From Betaproteobacteria bacterium (GTDB taxonomy: Bacteria > Pseudomonadota > Gammaproteobacteria > Burkholderiales > SG8-39): DNA of 59,631 nucleotides. This document shows positions 1 through 8,948 of the stretch, piece by piece. Below the pieces are notes generated by a model. That model had not been told where the DNA came from, made no database searches, and saw nothing but the letters and a program-made list of their open reading frames with translations. A program made the position numbers and the translations under genes. The stretch covers positions 1-59,631 of the forward strand of contig CANKMT010000022.1 in assembly GCA_947482825.1 (NCBI GenBank), written 5' to 3'. How positions within the stretch are numbered: the first letter of the stretch is position 1; each line of letters opens with the position of its first letter.

Positions 1-1475
1 AGCTCGTGTCGACGCCGGTCACCGAGATGATCACCTCGGCCAACATGGCGTTCTCGCTCTGCCCGTTGCTCACCCAGGGCGCGATCGAGGCGCTGCTCCT
101 GTGCGGCAGCGACCAGCTCAAGAAGACCTTTCTCGAGAAGATGGTCTCCGGCACCTGGACCGGCACCATGAACCTCACCGAGCCGCAAGCCGGCTCGGAC
201 CTCGCGCTGCTGCGCTCGAGGGCCGTCAGGGAAGGCGACCACTACCGCATCAGCGGCCAGAAAATCTTCATCACCTACGGCGAGCACGACCTCACCGAGA
301 ACATCGTGCACCTTGTGCTTGCGCGCACGCCGGACGCGCCTCCGGGGGTCAAGGGGATATCGCTCTTCGTGGTGCCCAAGTTCCTCGTCAAGCCCGATGG
401 CAGCCTCGGCGAGCGCAACACGGCCACCTGCGCCTCGATCGAGCACAAGCTCGGCATCCACGCGAGTCCGACGGCCGTGATGGTGTTCGAGAACGCGATC
501 GGCTACGTGGTCGGCGAGGAGAACAAGGGCCTTTCGTACATGTTCGTGATGATGAATGCCGCGCGCTTCGGCGTGGGCATGGAGGGCGTGGCGATTGCCG
601 AGCGCGCCTACCAGCGGGCCCTTGCGTACGCTAAGGACCGCATGCAAGGCAACGACCTTACCGGCGGTTCCAAGACCGTTTCAATCATCAACCACCCCGA
701 CGTGCGGCGCATGCTGATGCTGATGAAATCGCAGACCGAAGCCATGCGCGCGCTCGCGTATGTGGTGGCCGGCGCAATGGACGCGGCCCAACGCCACCCG
801 GACAAAGAAACGCGCCAGCGCAACCAGGCTTTCGCCGAGTTGATGATCCCGGTGGTCAAGGGGTGGAGCACCGAGACCGGCATCGAGGTGGCGTCGCTCG
901 GCGTGCAGATCCACGGCGGCATGGGCTTCATCGAAGAGACGGGCGCTGCCCAGCACCTGCGCGATGCGCGCATTACGACGATCTACGAAGGAACGACGGG
1001 TATCCAGGCGAACGACCTCGTCGGCCGAAAGATCGCCCGCGAAGGTGGCGTGACGATCAAGGGCTGGCTGAAAATGATGCAGGCACTCGACGCGGAACTC
1101 GCCGCTTCAAAGAACGCGGACGTGGCTTCGATCCGCGCTTCGCTGTCGGCCGGTACCAAGGCGGTTGGCGAATGCGTGGACTACATCGTGGCCACGGCCG
1201 GCACCGACATCAAGGCTGCGTTTGCCGGGGCGGTGCCTTTTCTCAGGCTCATGGGCATCGTTTGCGGCGGCTGGCAGATGGCGCGTGCAGCGCTGGTGGC
1301 CGAGCGCAAGCTGGCGGGGGGCGAGGCGGACGTCGCGTTCTACAAGGCCAAGATCGCCACCGCGCGCTTCTTCTGCGACCACCTGCTGGTGCAGGCCCCG
1401 GGGCTCGCGGCCACCATGGTCAAGGGATCGGCGAGCGTCATGGCGGTGCCGGAGGAAGACATGCTGTCGGCCTGA
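1..1475 (+). CDS. Acyl-CoA dehydrogenase, 5'-truncated by the window edge
   Basis: FAD-dependent alpha,beta-dehydrogenation of an acyl-CoA in beta-oxidation, passing electrons to ETF. The reading frame is open from base 1; the GTG at base 6 is merely the first in-frame start. About 490 codons are visible against roughly 590-600 for this subfamily, so about 100 N-terminal residues lie outside. Visible signs are the flavin-binding stretch MNLTEPQAGSDLALLRS, the catalytic-glutamate motif IYEGTTGIQANDLVGRK near residue 330, and the extra C-terminal helical domain typical of the long bacterial acyl-CoA dehydrogenases. ETF-QO, its downstream electron acceptor, is encoded 1 kb away on the other strand. 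Substrate chain length cannot be told from sequence. Confidence 0.93.
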   Translation, partial: LVSTPVTEMITSANMAFSLCPLLTQGAIEALLLCGSDQLKKTFLEKMVSGTWTGTMNLTEPQAGSDLALLRSRAVREGDHYRISGQKIFITYGEHDLTENIVHLVLARTPDAPPGVKGISLFVVPKFLVKPDGSLGERNTATCASIEHKLGIHASPTAVMVFENAIGYVVGEENKGLSYMFVMMNAARFGVGMEGVAIAERAYQRALAYAKDRMQGNDLTGGSKTVSIINHPDVRRMLMLMKSQTEAMRALAYVVAGAMDAAQRHPDKETRQRNQAFAELMIPVVKGWSTETGIEVASLGVQIHGGMGFIEETGAAQHLRDARITTIYEGTTGIQANDLVGRKIAREGGVTIKGWLKMMQALDAELAASKNADVASIRASLSAGTKAVGECVDYIVATAGTDIKAAFAGAVPFLRLMGIVCGGWQMARAALVAERKLAGGEADVAFYKAKIATARFFCDHLLVQAPGLAATMVKGSASVMAVPEEDMLSA

Positions 1476-1667
1476 ATCCGGAACATTGGTTTTGCCAGAG
1501 ATAATAAAGACGCTGTTTTTCAGGCAATTCGAATACTGAATCCGTTATAAATCCGAGATAAAGCGCGTCAGGATTTCCGGGCACGGCGATTAGGCAAGAA
1601 TTTCAGATCTTCATACTGGCCTGAAAACCGCATGGATGCTGGATCTGCAAAAGTGAATGTGCAAGAT

Positions 1668-2216
1668 TCAGGGAGCACTCAGGTCCAGCGTCGCGCGATT
1701 TACGGTCGCGTCCCCGGGATGCCTCGCGGTCCGGAAGCCCAAACGCTTCATCATCATCAGCATGCCGCTGTTGGTCGCGAGGATCTCGCCGTACATGGCC
1801 GGGAGTCCGCGGCTGCGCGCGACTGCGATCAGCTTGCGCATCAGGTGCGCGCCGATGCCGCGACCCTGCCATGCATCGGCAATGACGATCGCAAATTCGC
1901 AGGGTCCCGGACCCGCGCTCGCCTCCTGCACATAACGCGCCACGCCGATCAGCACTTCGCTGTCCTCGGTCATCACGACCGCCGCCAGCGCCATGTCGCG
2001 GCTGTAATCGATGGTCGTCAGTTGCTCGATGTGACGGCGCGAGAGGGTCATCGAGCCGCCCAGCAACCGGTTATAGCGGGACTCGCGGGAAAGGCCCTCG
2101 ACGAAGGCCGATTCGATGTCGAGGTCGGCGCGGCGCAGCGGGCGCACGCTGATGCTGTAGCCGTGGATCACCTGCCAGGACTCGGCGATGTCCTCGGGGA
2201 CCGGCGTCTCACTCAC
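1668..2216 (-). CDS. GNAT-family N-acetyltransferase
   Basis: Probable acetyl-CoA-dependent acyltransferase of about 182 residues. It has the GNAT fold signature: the acetyl-CoA pyrophosphate loop QGRGIGAHLM, a preceding strand FAIVIADAW, and a C-terminal NSGMLMMMKRLGF segment as in many stand-alone GNATs and the acyltransferase domain of Pat-type enzymes. I chose the GTG at 2216 because it overlaps the TAG of the upstream DUF962 gene by one base, implying translational coupling. The frame stays open much further upstream, but there it runs antisense to or across well-supported genes. The substrate is unknown. It lies in a leftward operon behind ETF-QO and DUF962. Confidence 0.8.
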   Translation of the reverse strand: MSETPVPEDIAESWQVIHGYSISVRPLRRADLDIESAFVEGLSRESRYNRLLGGSMTLSRRHIEQLTTIDYSRDMALAAVVMTEDSEVLIGVARYVQEASAGPGPCEFAIVIADAWQGRGIGAHLMRKLIAVARSRGLPAMYGEILATNSGMLMMMKRLGFRTARHPGDATVNRATLDLSAP

Positions 2217-2536
2217 TAGAACTTGATCTTGCCGCGCAGGATCTCCGACCACATCACCCAGTCGCCGGCAAAGCTGTAGAACGGATAGCTGAAGGTGGCC
2301 GGGCGGTTCTTCTCGAAAAAGAAATGGCCGACCCAGGCGAAGGCATAGCCCGACACGAGACCCGCCAGAAGGAACCACAGGTTCATCGTAACGATGGCCG
2401 TAGCGAGCCAGCACAACCCGAGCGTGGTGCCGACGAAATGCAGGCGCCGGGATGTGCGGTTGGAATGCTCGGAAAGGTAGAAGGGGTAGAACTCGGCCAT
2501 GCTCGCGTATTTCTTCGCTTGCGCTTCGCTCTGCAT
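2216..2536 (-). CDS. DUF962 (Mpo1-like) small membrane protein
   Basis: A 106-residue protein with the DUF962 pattern: an N-terminal FYPFYLSEHSN segment, a conserved RRLHFVGT stretch, two hydrophobic helices (about residues 38-75), then WVGHFFFEKNRPATF and a C-terminal YPFYSFAGDW. The eukaryotic member Mpo1 is an ER dioxygenase of 2-hydroxy fatty acids that uses Fe at conserved histidines. The corresponding His-rich positions (H24, H33, H71) are present here, so a lipid-oxidation role is possible but is inference only. It follows ETF-QO by 9 bp and overlaps the GNAT gene by one base. Confidence 0.85.
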   Translation of the reverse strand: MQSEAQAKKYASMAEFYPFYLSEHSNRTSRRLHFVGTTLGLCWLATAIVTMNLWFLLAGLVSGYAFAWVGHFFFEKNRPATFSYPFYSFAGDWVMWSEILRGKIKF

Positions 2537-2545
2537 CCCGCCTCC

Positions 2546-4192
2546 CTACATGTTCGGGTAGTTCGGCCCGCCGCCGCCTTCGGGGGTCACCCAGACGATA
2601 TTCTGGGTCGGATCCTTGATGTCGCAGGTCTTGCAGTGCACGCAGTTCTGCGCGTTGATCTGCAGGCGCGGGTTGGCGCCGTCGTCGTCGCGCATGATCT
2701 CGTACACGCCGGCCGGGCAATAGCGCTGCTCGGGCGCGTCGTACAAGGCGAGGTTGACCTTCACAGGCACGCCGGGATTCTTTAGCGTGAGGTGGATGGG
2801 CTGGTCTTCGCTGTGGTTGGTGTTGGAGATGAACACCGACGACAGGCGGTCGAACGTGAGGACGCCGTCGGGCTTGGGGTACTGGATGGGCTCGACTTCG
2901 GTCTTCTTCTTCAGCGACTCGTGGTCGGAGTGGTCGTGGTGCAGCGTCCACGGCGCCTTGCCGCCGAAGGCGACCTGGTCGATGCCGACCATGAGCGTGC
3001 CGGTGTACAGGCCCTTGGACATCCACGGCTTGAAATTGCGCGCGCGGTAGAGTTCGTCGAACAACCACGACTGTTGGAAGGCTTCGGGATACGCGGTCAG
3101 CTCGTCTTTCGAGCGCCCGGCGGCAAGCGCGTCGAACGCCGCCTCCGCAGCCAATGCGCCGGACTTGATCGCACAGTGGCTTCCCTTGAAGCGCGATGCG
3201 TTGAGGAATCCGGCGTCATCGCCGATCAGCGCGCCGCCGGGGAAGGTGAGTTTGGGCAGGGACTGCAGGCCGCCCGCGGCAATCGCGCGGGCGCCGTAGG
3301 CGATGCGCTTGCCGCCTTCGAAGAATCCACGGATCGTGGGATGCGTCTTGTAGCGCTGGAACTCTTCGTAGGGCGAGAGGTAGGGATTCTTGTAGGCCAG
3401 GCCCACAATGTACCCGACCGCGACCTGGTTGTTCTCCATGTGATACATGAAGGATCCCCCATAGGTCTTTGAGTCGAGCGGCCAGCCAGCGGTATGCACC
3501 ACGAGCCCGGCCTTGTGCTTCTCGGGCTTCAACTCCCAGAGTTCCTTCAGGCCGATGCCATAGACTTGCGGGTCGGCTTCCTTTCGCAGGGAGAACTTCG
3601 CTTCGATCTGGCGGCCGAGGTTGCCGCGGCATCCTTCGGCAAAGAACGTGTACTTGGCGTGCAACTCCATGCCCTCAGCGTAGGAGTCGGTCTTCCTGCC
3701 GTCGCGGCCGATGCCCATATCGCCGGTGGCGACGCCCTTGACCGAGCCGTCTTCGTGGTACAGCACCTCCGCCGCGGCAAAGCCCGGAAAGATTTCGACA
3801 CCGAGCGCCTCGGCCTGCTGGCCGAGCCATCGCGCCAGGTTGCCCAGGCTGATCACGTAGTTGCCGTGGTTCTGGAAACAAGCGGGGAGCATCCACCCCG
3901 GCGTCTTGAGCGAGCCGGTTTCGGTGAGGAACATGAAGCGGTCCTCGGTCACCAGGGTCGTGATCGGCGCGCCCGGGGATTTCCAGTCGGGCAACAGCTC
4001 GTCGATCGCGCGTGGGTCCATCACTGCGCCCGATAGGATATGGGCGCCGATCTCGGAACCTTTTTCGAGCACGCAGACGCTGACTTCCTTGTTGCGTTCG
4101 CCGGCAAGCTGCTTCAGGCGGATCGCCGCGGCCAGGCCCGCGGGCCCGCCGCCGACCACCACGACGTCGTATTCCATGGATTCGCGTGTCAT
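2546..4192 (-). CDS. Electron transfer flavoprotein-ubiquinone oxidoreductase
   Basis: Membrane-associated flavo-iron-sulfur enzyme that takes electrons from reduced ETF and reduces ubiquinone, linking acyl-CoA and amino-acid dehydrogenases to respiration. Its 548 residues match the family. An FAD dinucleotide-binding motif VVVGGGPAGLAAA lies at residues 10-22. A C-terminal ferredoxin-like domain carries the four cluster cysteines C492, C517, C520 and C523 (CPAG ... CVHCKTC). The start used is ATG at 4192; a second in-frame ATG five codons later (MEYDVV) is equally possible. It is divergent from scoA with 49 bp between starts, and heads the operon with DUF962 and GNAT. Confidence 0.96.
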   Translation of the reverse strand: MTRESMEYDVVVVGGGPAGLAAAIRLKQLAGERNKEVSVCVLEKGSEIGAHILSGAVMDPRAIDELLPDWKSPGAPITTLVTEDRFMFLTETGSLKTPGWMLPACFQNHGNYVISLGNLARWLGQQAEALGVEIFPGFAAAEVLYHEDGSVKGVATGDMGIGRDGRKTDSYAEGMELHAKYTFFAEGCRGNLGRQIEAKFSLRKEADPQVYGIGLKELWELKPEKHKAGLVVHTAGWPLDSKTYGGSFMYHMENNQVAVGYIVGLAYKNPYLSPYEEFQRYKTHPTIRGFFEGGKRIAYGARAIAAGGLQSLPKLTFPGGALIGDDAGFLNASRFKGSHCAIKSGALAAEAAFDALAAGRSKDELTAYPEAFQQSWLFDELYRARNFKPWMSKGLYTGTLMVGIDQVAFGGKAPWTLHHDHSDHESLKKKTEVEPIQYPKPDGVLTFDRLSSVFISNTNHSEDQPIHLTLKNPGVPVKVNLALYDAPEQRYCPAGVYEIMRDDDGANPRLQINAQNCVHCKTCDIKDPTQNIVWVTPEGGGGPNYPNM

Positions 4193-4200
4193 GCGGCAAT

Positions 4201-4206
4201 TATAAT
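4201..4206 (+). promoter_or_regulatory. Candidate -10 box upstream of scoAB
   Basis: A perfect TATAAT hexamer lies in the 49-bp gap between the divergent starts of ETF-QO and scoA, 36 bp before the scoA ATG. I see no good -35 hexamer at 16-18 bp, only a weak GGATTC, so assignment as a sigma70 promoter rests on the -10 and its position. Confidence 0.4.
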
Positions 4207-4241
4207 CATCTCTGCGCTACGCGCTTCCAAAGGATGAATCG

Positions 4242-4940
4242 ATGAACAAGACCTACCCAAGCGCCGCCGCCGCGATGGCGGACATCATCAAGGATGGCCA
4301 GACCCTTGCCGTCGGCGGATTCGGGCTGTGCGGCATTCCCGAAGCGCTGATCGAGGCCGTCGTGCAATCGGGCAGGAAGAACCTCACCGCGATCAGCAAT
4401 AACGCTGGTGTCGATGGGTTCGGCCTGGGCAAGCTGCTCGCCACGCGGCAGATCCGCAAGATGATCGCGAGCTACGTGGGTGAGAACGCCGAGTTCGAGC
4501 GCCAGTACCTTGCAGGCGAACTGGAACTCGAATTCACCCCGCAAGGAACGCTGGCGGAGAAGTTGCGCGCCGGCGGCTCGGGTATCCCCGCTTTCTTCAC
4601 CAAGACCGGCCTGGGCACCATCGTGGCCGAAGGCAAGGAGGTTCGCGAGTTCGATGGCAAGAAATACGTGATGGAACGCTCGCTCACTGCGGATATCGGC
4701 CTGGTAAAGGCATGGAAGGGTGACCGGGCCGGCAACCTGATCTATCGGAAAACGGCGCGCAATTTCAATCCGATGTGCGCGATGGCTGGCAAGGTCACCG
4801 TGGCCGAGGTTGAACTCCTGGTCGAGGCCGGCGAACTCGACGCCGACCTGATCCACACGCCGGGTATTTTCGTGCAGCGCATCGTGCACAACCCGGCACC
4901 GGAAAAGCGCATCGAGCAACGCACGACAAGGAAGGACTGA
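4242..4940 (+). CDS. scoA: 3-oxoacid CoA-transferase subunit A
   Basis: Alpha subunit of succinyl-CoA:3-ketoacid CoA-transferase, which moves CoA from succinyl-CoA to acetoacetate. It is 232 residues long, with the family motif [14 protein letters not shown] near residue 25 and [16 protein letters not shown] near residue 120. A strong AAGGA ribosome binding site precedes ATG 4242. The scoB gene starts one base after its stop, so the two subunits are co-translated. Related AtoD-type subunits are close in sequence; the ScoA reading rests on length and the [12 protein letters not shown] region. It would use acetoacetate made, for example, by the HMG-CoA lyase encoded at 53.8-54.7 kb (inference). 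Confidence 0.93.
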   Translation: MNKTYPSAAAAMADIIKDGQTLAVGGFGLCGIPEALIEAVVQSGRKNLTAISNNAGVDGFGLGKLLATRQIRKMIASYVGENAEFERQYLAGELELEFTPQGTLAEKLRAGGSGIPAFFTKTGLGTIVAEGKEVREFDGKKYVMERSLTADIGLVKAWKGDRAGNLIYRKTARNFNPMCAMAGKVTVAEVELLVEAGELDADLIHTPGIFVQRIVHNPAPEKRIEQRTTRKD

Positions 4941-4941
4941 C

Positions 4942-5583
4942 ATGGCCTGGAACCGCAATGAAATGGCCCGCCGCGCCGGCCTCGAGCTCAAGGACGGCTA
5001 CTACGTGAACCTCGGCATCGGCCTGCCGACGCTGGTGGCCAATTACATCCCGGCCGGAATGGATGTTTCGCTGCAATCGGAGAACGGGCTGCTGGGCATC
5101 GGGCCCTTCCCGCGGGAGAGCGAAGTCGACCCGGACCTCATCAATGCCGGCAAGCAGACCGTGACTACGCTGCCGGGGTCGAGCTTTTTCTCAAGCGCGG
5201 ACTCGTTCGCGATGATTCGCGGCGGCCACATCAACCTCGCGATCCTCGGCGCGATGCAGGTGTCGGAAACAGGCGACCTCGCCAACTGGATGATCCCGGG
5301 CAAGATGGTCAAAGGCATGGGCGGCGCGATGGACCTCGTGGCGGGCGTGGAGCGGGTGGTGGTGCTGATGGAACACACCGCGAAAGACGGCGAGCACAAG
5401 CTCCTCAGGAAATGTTCGCTCCCTCTCACCGGGATCGGCGTGGTGAATCGGATCATCACCGATCTCGGCGTGCTCGACATCACCGCTCACGGCCTCAGGT
5501 TGGTCGAACTGGCCCCTGGCGTGGGCGTCGATGAGATCGTGACGAAGACCGGCGCGCAGGTCGACGCAAGCGCGCTGGCCTAG
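4942..5583 (+). CDS. scoB: 3-oxoacid CoA-transferase subunit B
   Basis: Beta subunit, 213 residues, carrying the catalytic glutamate in the [10 protein letters not shown] motif near residue 47 that forms the enzyme-CoA thioester. Other family markers are [11 protein letters not shown], the [16 protein letters not shown] block and [10 protein letters not shown]. The RBS (GGAAGGA) lies inside the last codons of scoA. The gene ends convergently with hutF, with a small GC-rich inverted repeat between them. Confidence 0.94.
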   Translation: MAWNRNEMARRAGLELKDGYYVNLGIGLPTLVANYIPAGMDVSLQSENGLLGIGPFPRESEVDPDLINAGKQTVTTLPGSSFFSSADSFAMIRGGHINLAILGAMQVSETGDLANWMIPGKMVKGMGGAMDLVAGVERVVVLMEHTAKDGEHKLLRKCSLPLTGIGVVNRIITDLGVLDITAHGLRLVELAPGVGVDEIVTKTGAQVDASALA

Positions 5584-5590
5584 ACAGAAA

Positions 5591-5610
5591 GAGCCGGCCC
5601 GCCCCGGCTC
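5591..5610. terminator. Short GC-rich hairpin between convergent scoB and hutF
   Basis: A 7-bp perfect inverted repeat (GAGCCGG / CCGGCTC) with a 6-base loop sits between two convergent stops. It has no T-tract on either side, so it may be only a weak or Rho-assisted terminator. Confidence 0.35.
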
Positions 5611-5616
5611 ACGGGG

Positions 5617-7002
5617 TCAGGCCAGCAGTTCCCTTACCGCCCTCGTGTAGTCTTCCGAGGCTTTCGCTTCCTGCGGATGGTGGCCCTCGCGTACCCGCCA
5701 GCGCCCGGCGACCATCACGTCACGAACGAGTCCCTCGCTCCCGGAGAAAACGGCCGCATTGGCGATGGTGTCCCCGGAACGGCCAGCGAGATCGGGGCGG
5801 GCGGCATCCAGCACGACGAGGTCGGCACGATTGCCGGGCGCGATTGCTCCCATAGGACGGCCGAGCGCTTGCGCGCCGCCTGCCGCTGCTTCGAGCCACA
5901 GCGTGGTTCCTACTGCGGCACTGAGGCTCCCTGACGTGACATTGCGTCTTCGCAACACCAGGCGCTGGGTGTACTCGAGCAGGCGCAGTTCCTCGAACGG
6001 GTTTCGCGATACGTGGCTGTCGCAGCCGATGCCGATGCGGCCCCCTGCGGCGCGAAACGTCGGCAGCGGGAATATCCCATCGCCGAGGTTGGCTTCGGTC
6101 GTGGGGCACAGGCCGGCCACGGCGCCGCTTTGCGCCAGAGCACGGGTTTCGGTTTCGGTCAGGTGAGTGGCGTGCACAAGGCACCATCGGCGATCGACGG
6201 GAAGATGCTCGAGCAGCCACTCCACCGGGCGCTGTCCGCTGAAAGCGAGGCTGTCGGTGACTTCGCGCATCTGTTCGGCCGCGTGGATATGGATCGGGGC
6301 CTCGGGGTCGATTTCGCCAAGGCCGGCGATAAGGTCCTGCAATCCGTCAAGGTCGACCGCGCGCAGGGAGTGCGGCGCCACGCCTGTTCTCACCTCTGGG
6401 TTGCCTGGAGCGGAGGAGCGAACGGCCCTGACGATTTCGAGGATGGCGTCCGGGTCGGTACGGAACCGCTGCTGGCGCGCGCCGAGCGGCGCGCCGCCGA
6501 AATTTCCATAGCTGTAGAGCACGGGGAGCAGGGTGATCGCGATGCCAACCTCGCGTGCTGCGTGCACATGCGCAAGCGACATCTTGGCGATATTCGGGTA
6601 GCGCTGTCCGGCGCCGTCGTTGTGGACGTAGTGGAATTCGCCGACCGCGGTGTAGCCGGCCTTGAGCATCTCGATGTAGGTGAATTTCGCCACCGAGGCG
6701 GCCTGTTCCGGCGTGAGGCGCGCGACGAACTGGTACATGAGTTCGCGCCAGCTCCAGAAATCGTCTTCCGATCCTGCGCGGACTTCCGCCAGGCCCGCCA
6801 TCGCCCGCTGAAACGCATGCGAATGCAGGCTGGCCATACCGGGGAGCACGGGGCCGGCGAGCCGCTCGGCGCCGTGCGGCGCAGAGCCGGTTTGCACAGA
6901 TGCGATGTTTCCGAGCGGATCGACTTCGATGCGAACGTGCTTCGCCCAGCCGTCCGGCAGCAGCGCGTCGTCGGTGTGCAACGTGGTGGGAAATTCACTC
7001 AT
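5617..7002 (-). CDS. hutF: Formimidoylglutamate deiminase
   Basis: Zinc amidohydrolase that converts N-formimidoyl-L-glutamate to N-formyl-L-glutamate and ammonia in the five-step histidine degradation route. Its 461 residues match HutF. Amidohydrolase markers are the metal HxH in [18 protein letters not shown] (about residue 60), the IHIHAAEQ block, LVHATHL, and [20 protein letters not shown] near residue 320. It is divergent from hutI, with 22 bp between start codons, so the two promoters must overlap the coding regions or each other. No hutH, hutU or hutG is in the window. Confidence 0.94.
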   Translation of the reverse strand: MSEFPTTLHTDDALLPDGWAKHVRIEVDPLGNIASVQTGSAPHGAERLAGPVLPGMASLHSHAFQRAMAGLAEVRAGSEDDFWSWRELMYQFVARLTPEQAASVAKFTYIEMLKAGYTAVGEFHYVHNDGAGQRYPNIAKMSLAHVHAAREVGIAITLLPVLYSYGNFGGAPLGARQQRFRTDPDAILEIVRAVRSSAPGNPEVRTGVAPHSLRAVDLDGLQDLIAGLGEIDPEAPIHIHAAEQMREVTDSLAFSGQRPVEWLLEHLPVDRRWCLVHATHLTETETRALAQSGAVAGLCPTTEANLGDGIFPLPTFRAAGGRIGIGCDSHVSRNPFEELRLLEYTQRLVLRRRNVTSGSLSAAVGTTLWLEAAAGGAQALGRPMGAIAPGNRADLVVLDAARPDLAGRSGDTIANAAVFSGSEGLVRDVMVAGRWRVREGHHPQEAKASEDYTRAVRELLA

Positions 7003-7024
7003 GGCCGGCTGCTATGATATCTGC

Positions 7025-8242
7025 ATGTACGACACGCTCTGGCTGAATGCAAATCTCGCGACGATGCGCTCGGGCGCCGCGCCCTATGGCGCGATCCACG
7101 ACGGCGCGATCGGGATTGCCGGCGGGAAGATCGCCTGGGTGGGCGCGCGCGCCGAATTGCCCGGCGAGGCGGAAAAGCTTGCGCAAGAAGTGTGCGACGC
7201 AGAGCGCGCGTGGATCACGCCGGGCCTGGTCGACTGCCACACGCACCTCGTGTATGCGGGCAATCGCGCGAACGAATTCGAGATGCGCCTCGGGGGCGCG
7301 ACCTACGAGGACATCGCACGTGCCGGTGGCGGCATCGTCTCGACGGTAAGAAAGACGCGCGATGCCTCCGACATCGAGCTCGCGACCACGGCCGCGGCGC
7401 GCCTGAAGCGATTGATGGACGAGGGGGTGACCACCATCGAGATCAAGTCCGGGTACGGCCTGGACATGGACACCGAGTTGCGCATGCTCCGGGTCGCGAG
7501 GATGCTCGGATCCACGGCGCCGGTGACAGTGAAGACGACGTTTCTGGGCGCGCATGCGTTGCCCGAGGAGTACAAGGGGCGCCCCGATGCCTATATCGAT
7601 TTCGTCGCCGACGAAGTGTTGCCCGCTGCAGCGCAGGCGGGCCTTGCGGATGCGGTCGATGCGTTCTGCGAAGTGATCGGTTTCACCCCGGCGCAGACCA
7701 TCCGGGTGTTCGATGCGGCCGGCGCGCATGGCTTGCCGGTCAAGCTGCATGCCGACCAGCGTTCGGACTTCGGGGGTGCGGCGCTCGCGGCGCGATACAA
7801 GGCTTTGTCCGCGGACCATCTCGAGTTCGCAGGCGAGCCAGGCATCGCGGCGATGGGGAAGGCCGGCACGGTGGGCGTGTTGCTGCCGGGCGCCTTCTAC
7901 TTCCTGCGCGAAAAGCAGCTGCCGCCGGTCGATGCAATGCGGCGCCACGGCGTGCCGATCGCGCTGGCCACCGACAGCAACCCCGGATCTTCGCCGTTGC
8001 TGTCGATCCTGTTGGCGATGAACCTCGCATGCACGCTGTTCCGCCTCACGCCTGAGGAAGCGCTGGCCGGGATTACGCGCAACGGCGCGAAGGCGCTCGG
8101 GATGGGCGGCACGCACGGGACGATCGAGGCGGGCAAGGCGGCGGACCTGGCTTTCTGGCAGGTGGGTTCGCCCGGTGAACTTGCGTATGCGATGGGTGCC
8201 AACCCTTGCGTGAAGGTTGTAAGGGCCGGGGAGGCCTCCTAA
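7025..8242 (+). CDS. hutI: Imidazolonepropionase
   Basis: Hydrolyses 4-imidazolone-5-propionate to formimidoylglutamate, the substrate of HutF. The protein is 405 residues when started at ATG 7025 ([13 protein letters not shown]), the usual HutI length; the frame is open 40 codons further upstream but that would run into hutF. Motifs are the metal-binding [20 protein letters not shown] near residue 75, the EIKSGYGL block, the zinc histidines in KLHADQRSD and the [11 protein letters not shown] loop. A response regulator gene begins 6 bp after the stop. Confidence 0.96.
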   Translation: MYDTLWLNANLATMRSGAAPYGAIHDGAIGIAGGKIAWVGARAELPGEAEKLAQEVCDAERAWITPGLVDCHTHLVYAGNRANEFEMRLGGATYEDIARAGGGIVSTVRKTRDASDIELATTAAARLKRLMDEGVTTIEIKSGYGLDMDTELRMLRVARMLGSTAPVTVKTTFLGAHALPEEYKGRPDAYIDFVADEVLPAAAQAGLADAVDAFCEVIGFTPAQTIRVFDAAGAHGLPVKLHADQRSDFGGAALAARYKALSADHLEFAGEPGIAAMGKAGTVGVLLPGAFYFLREKQLPPVDAMRRHGVPIALATDSNPGSSPLLSILLAMNLACTLFRLTPEEALAGITRNGAKALGMGGTHGTIEAGKAADLAFWQVGSPGELAYAMGANPCVKVVRAGEAS

Positions 8243-8248
8243 ATTCCA

Positions 8249-8863
8249 ATGGTCACGGTGGACGTACTTGTCGTAGACGATCATCCGCTCATCCACGAGA
8301 CGCTGGGGATGGCGGTGCACGCGGTCCTGCCCAAGGCTCGGATCAGCGATGCGTTCTCGCTTGCGGGTGCGCTCGAGGCCGCGCGGTCGCTTCCCGATGG
8401 CGCGCTGGTCCTGCTCGACCTCGGTCTGCCCGACGGGAACGGGATCGAGGTGCTGCGGACCTTTCTTAAGGCCTTCCCCAACATGCGGGTGGCGGTTGTC
8501 TCGGCAACCGAAGCCAGCGTCCTCGTCGCGGCGGCACTCAAGGCCGGAGCCGCGGGCTATATCCCGAAAACCTCGACCCCCGACATGATCGTTGCCGCCC
8601 TTGGCGTGATCGTGGCGGGCGGCACCTATATTCCGAAGCAGGTGATGCCCGAGGTCGGCATCGCGCCGGTCTTCACGGCGAGGCAGCTGGAGGTATTGCA
8701 ACTTCTGGCGAAAGGCGCGTCGAATCGGGATGTTGCGCGCACCCTCGGTATCGCGGACAGCACCGCAAAGCAGCATACGCATGCGGTTTTCCAGGCGCTG
8801 AACGTGACGTCCCGTTCGCAGGCGATCGTTGCGGCGATGAGGCTCGGCATCGACCTTTCCTGA
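8249..8863 (+). CDS. LuxR/NarL-type response regulator
   Basis: Two-component transcription regulator of 204 residues. The receiver domain (about residues 4-120) has the acidic pair D10-D11, the phospho-acceptor D57 in LVLLDLGLPDG and the conserved K107 in YIPK. A LuxR-type helix-turn-helix occupies about residues 140-200 (FTARQLEVLQLLAKGASNRD). It starts 6 bp after hutI, so it may be co-transcribed with it. No histidine kinase is encoded nearby, making it an orphan here. It could act on the adjacent hut genes or on the secretion genes that begin 85 bp downstream; the sequence does not decide. Confidence 0.9.
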   Translation: MVTVDVLVVDDHPLIHETLGMAVHAVLPKARISDAFSLAGALEAARSLPDGALVLLDLGLPDGNGIEVLRTFLKAFPNMRVAVVSATEASVLVAAALKAGAAGYIPKTSTPDMIVAALGVIVAGGTYIPKQVMPEVGIAPVFTARQLEVLQLLAKGASNRDVARTLGIADSTAKQHTHAVFQALNVTSRSQAIVAAMRLGIDLS

Positions 8864-8948
8864 ACGGAGGTCTAGACCTTTCAGGCAATACCGCGCCCCA
8901 AAGCGGTCGGCAACAATTGGTTCGAGTGGGGCTTCGGGGGGGCGATGA

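Noticed and set aside
1476-1667. 192-bp gap after the acyl-CoA dehydrogenase searched for a small gene or RNA
   Set aside because: Only AT-richer sequence with no start plus ribosome site, no strong hairpin and no tRNA-like fold.
2220-3068. Long upstream extension of the GNAT frame on the minus strand
   Set aside because: It runs across DUF962 and ETF-QO in another frame, with Arg/Pro/His-rich shadow composition; similarity begins only after the GTG at 2216.
6995-8782. 595-codon minus-strand frame opposite hutI and the response regulator
   Set aside because: Antisense shadow of two well-supported genes; composition is that of a high-GC reverse frame and no domain is visible.
8864-8948. Short palindromic stretch between the response regulator and the ABC exporter as a terminator
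   Set aside because: Only short GC-rich pairing and no T-tract; not strong enough to report as a feature.
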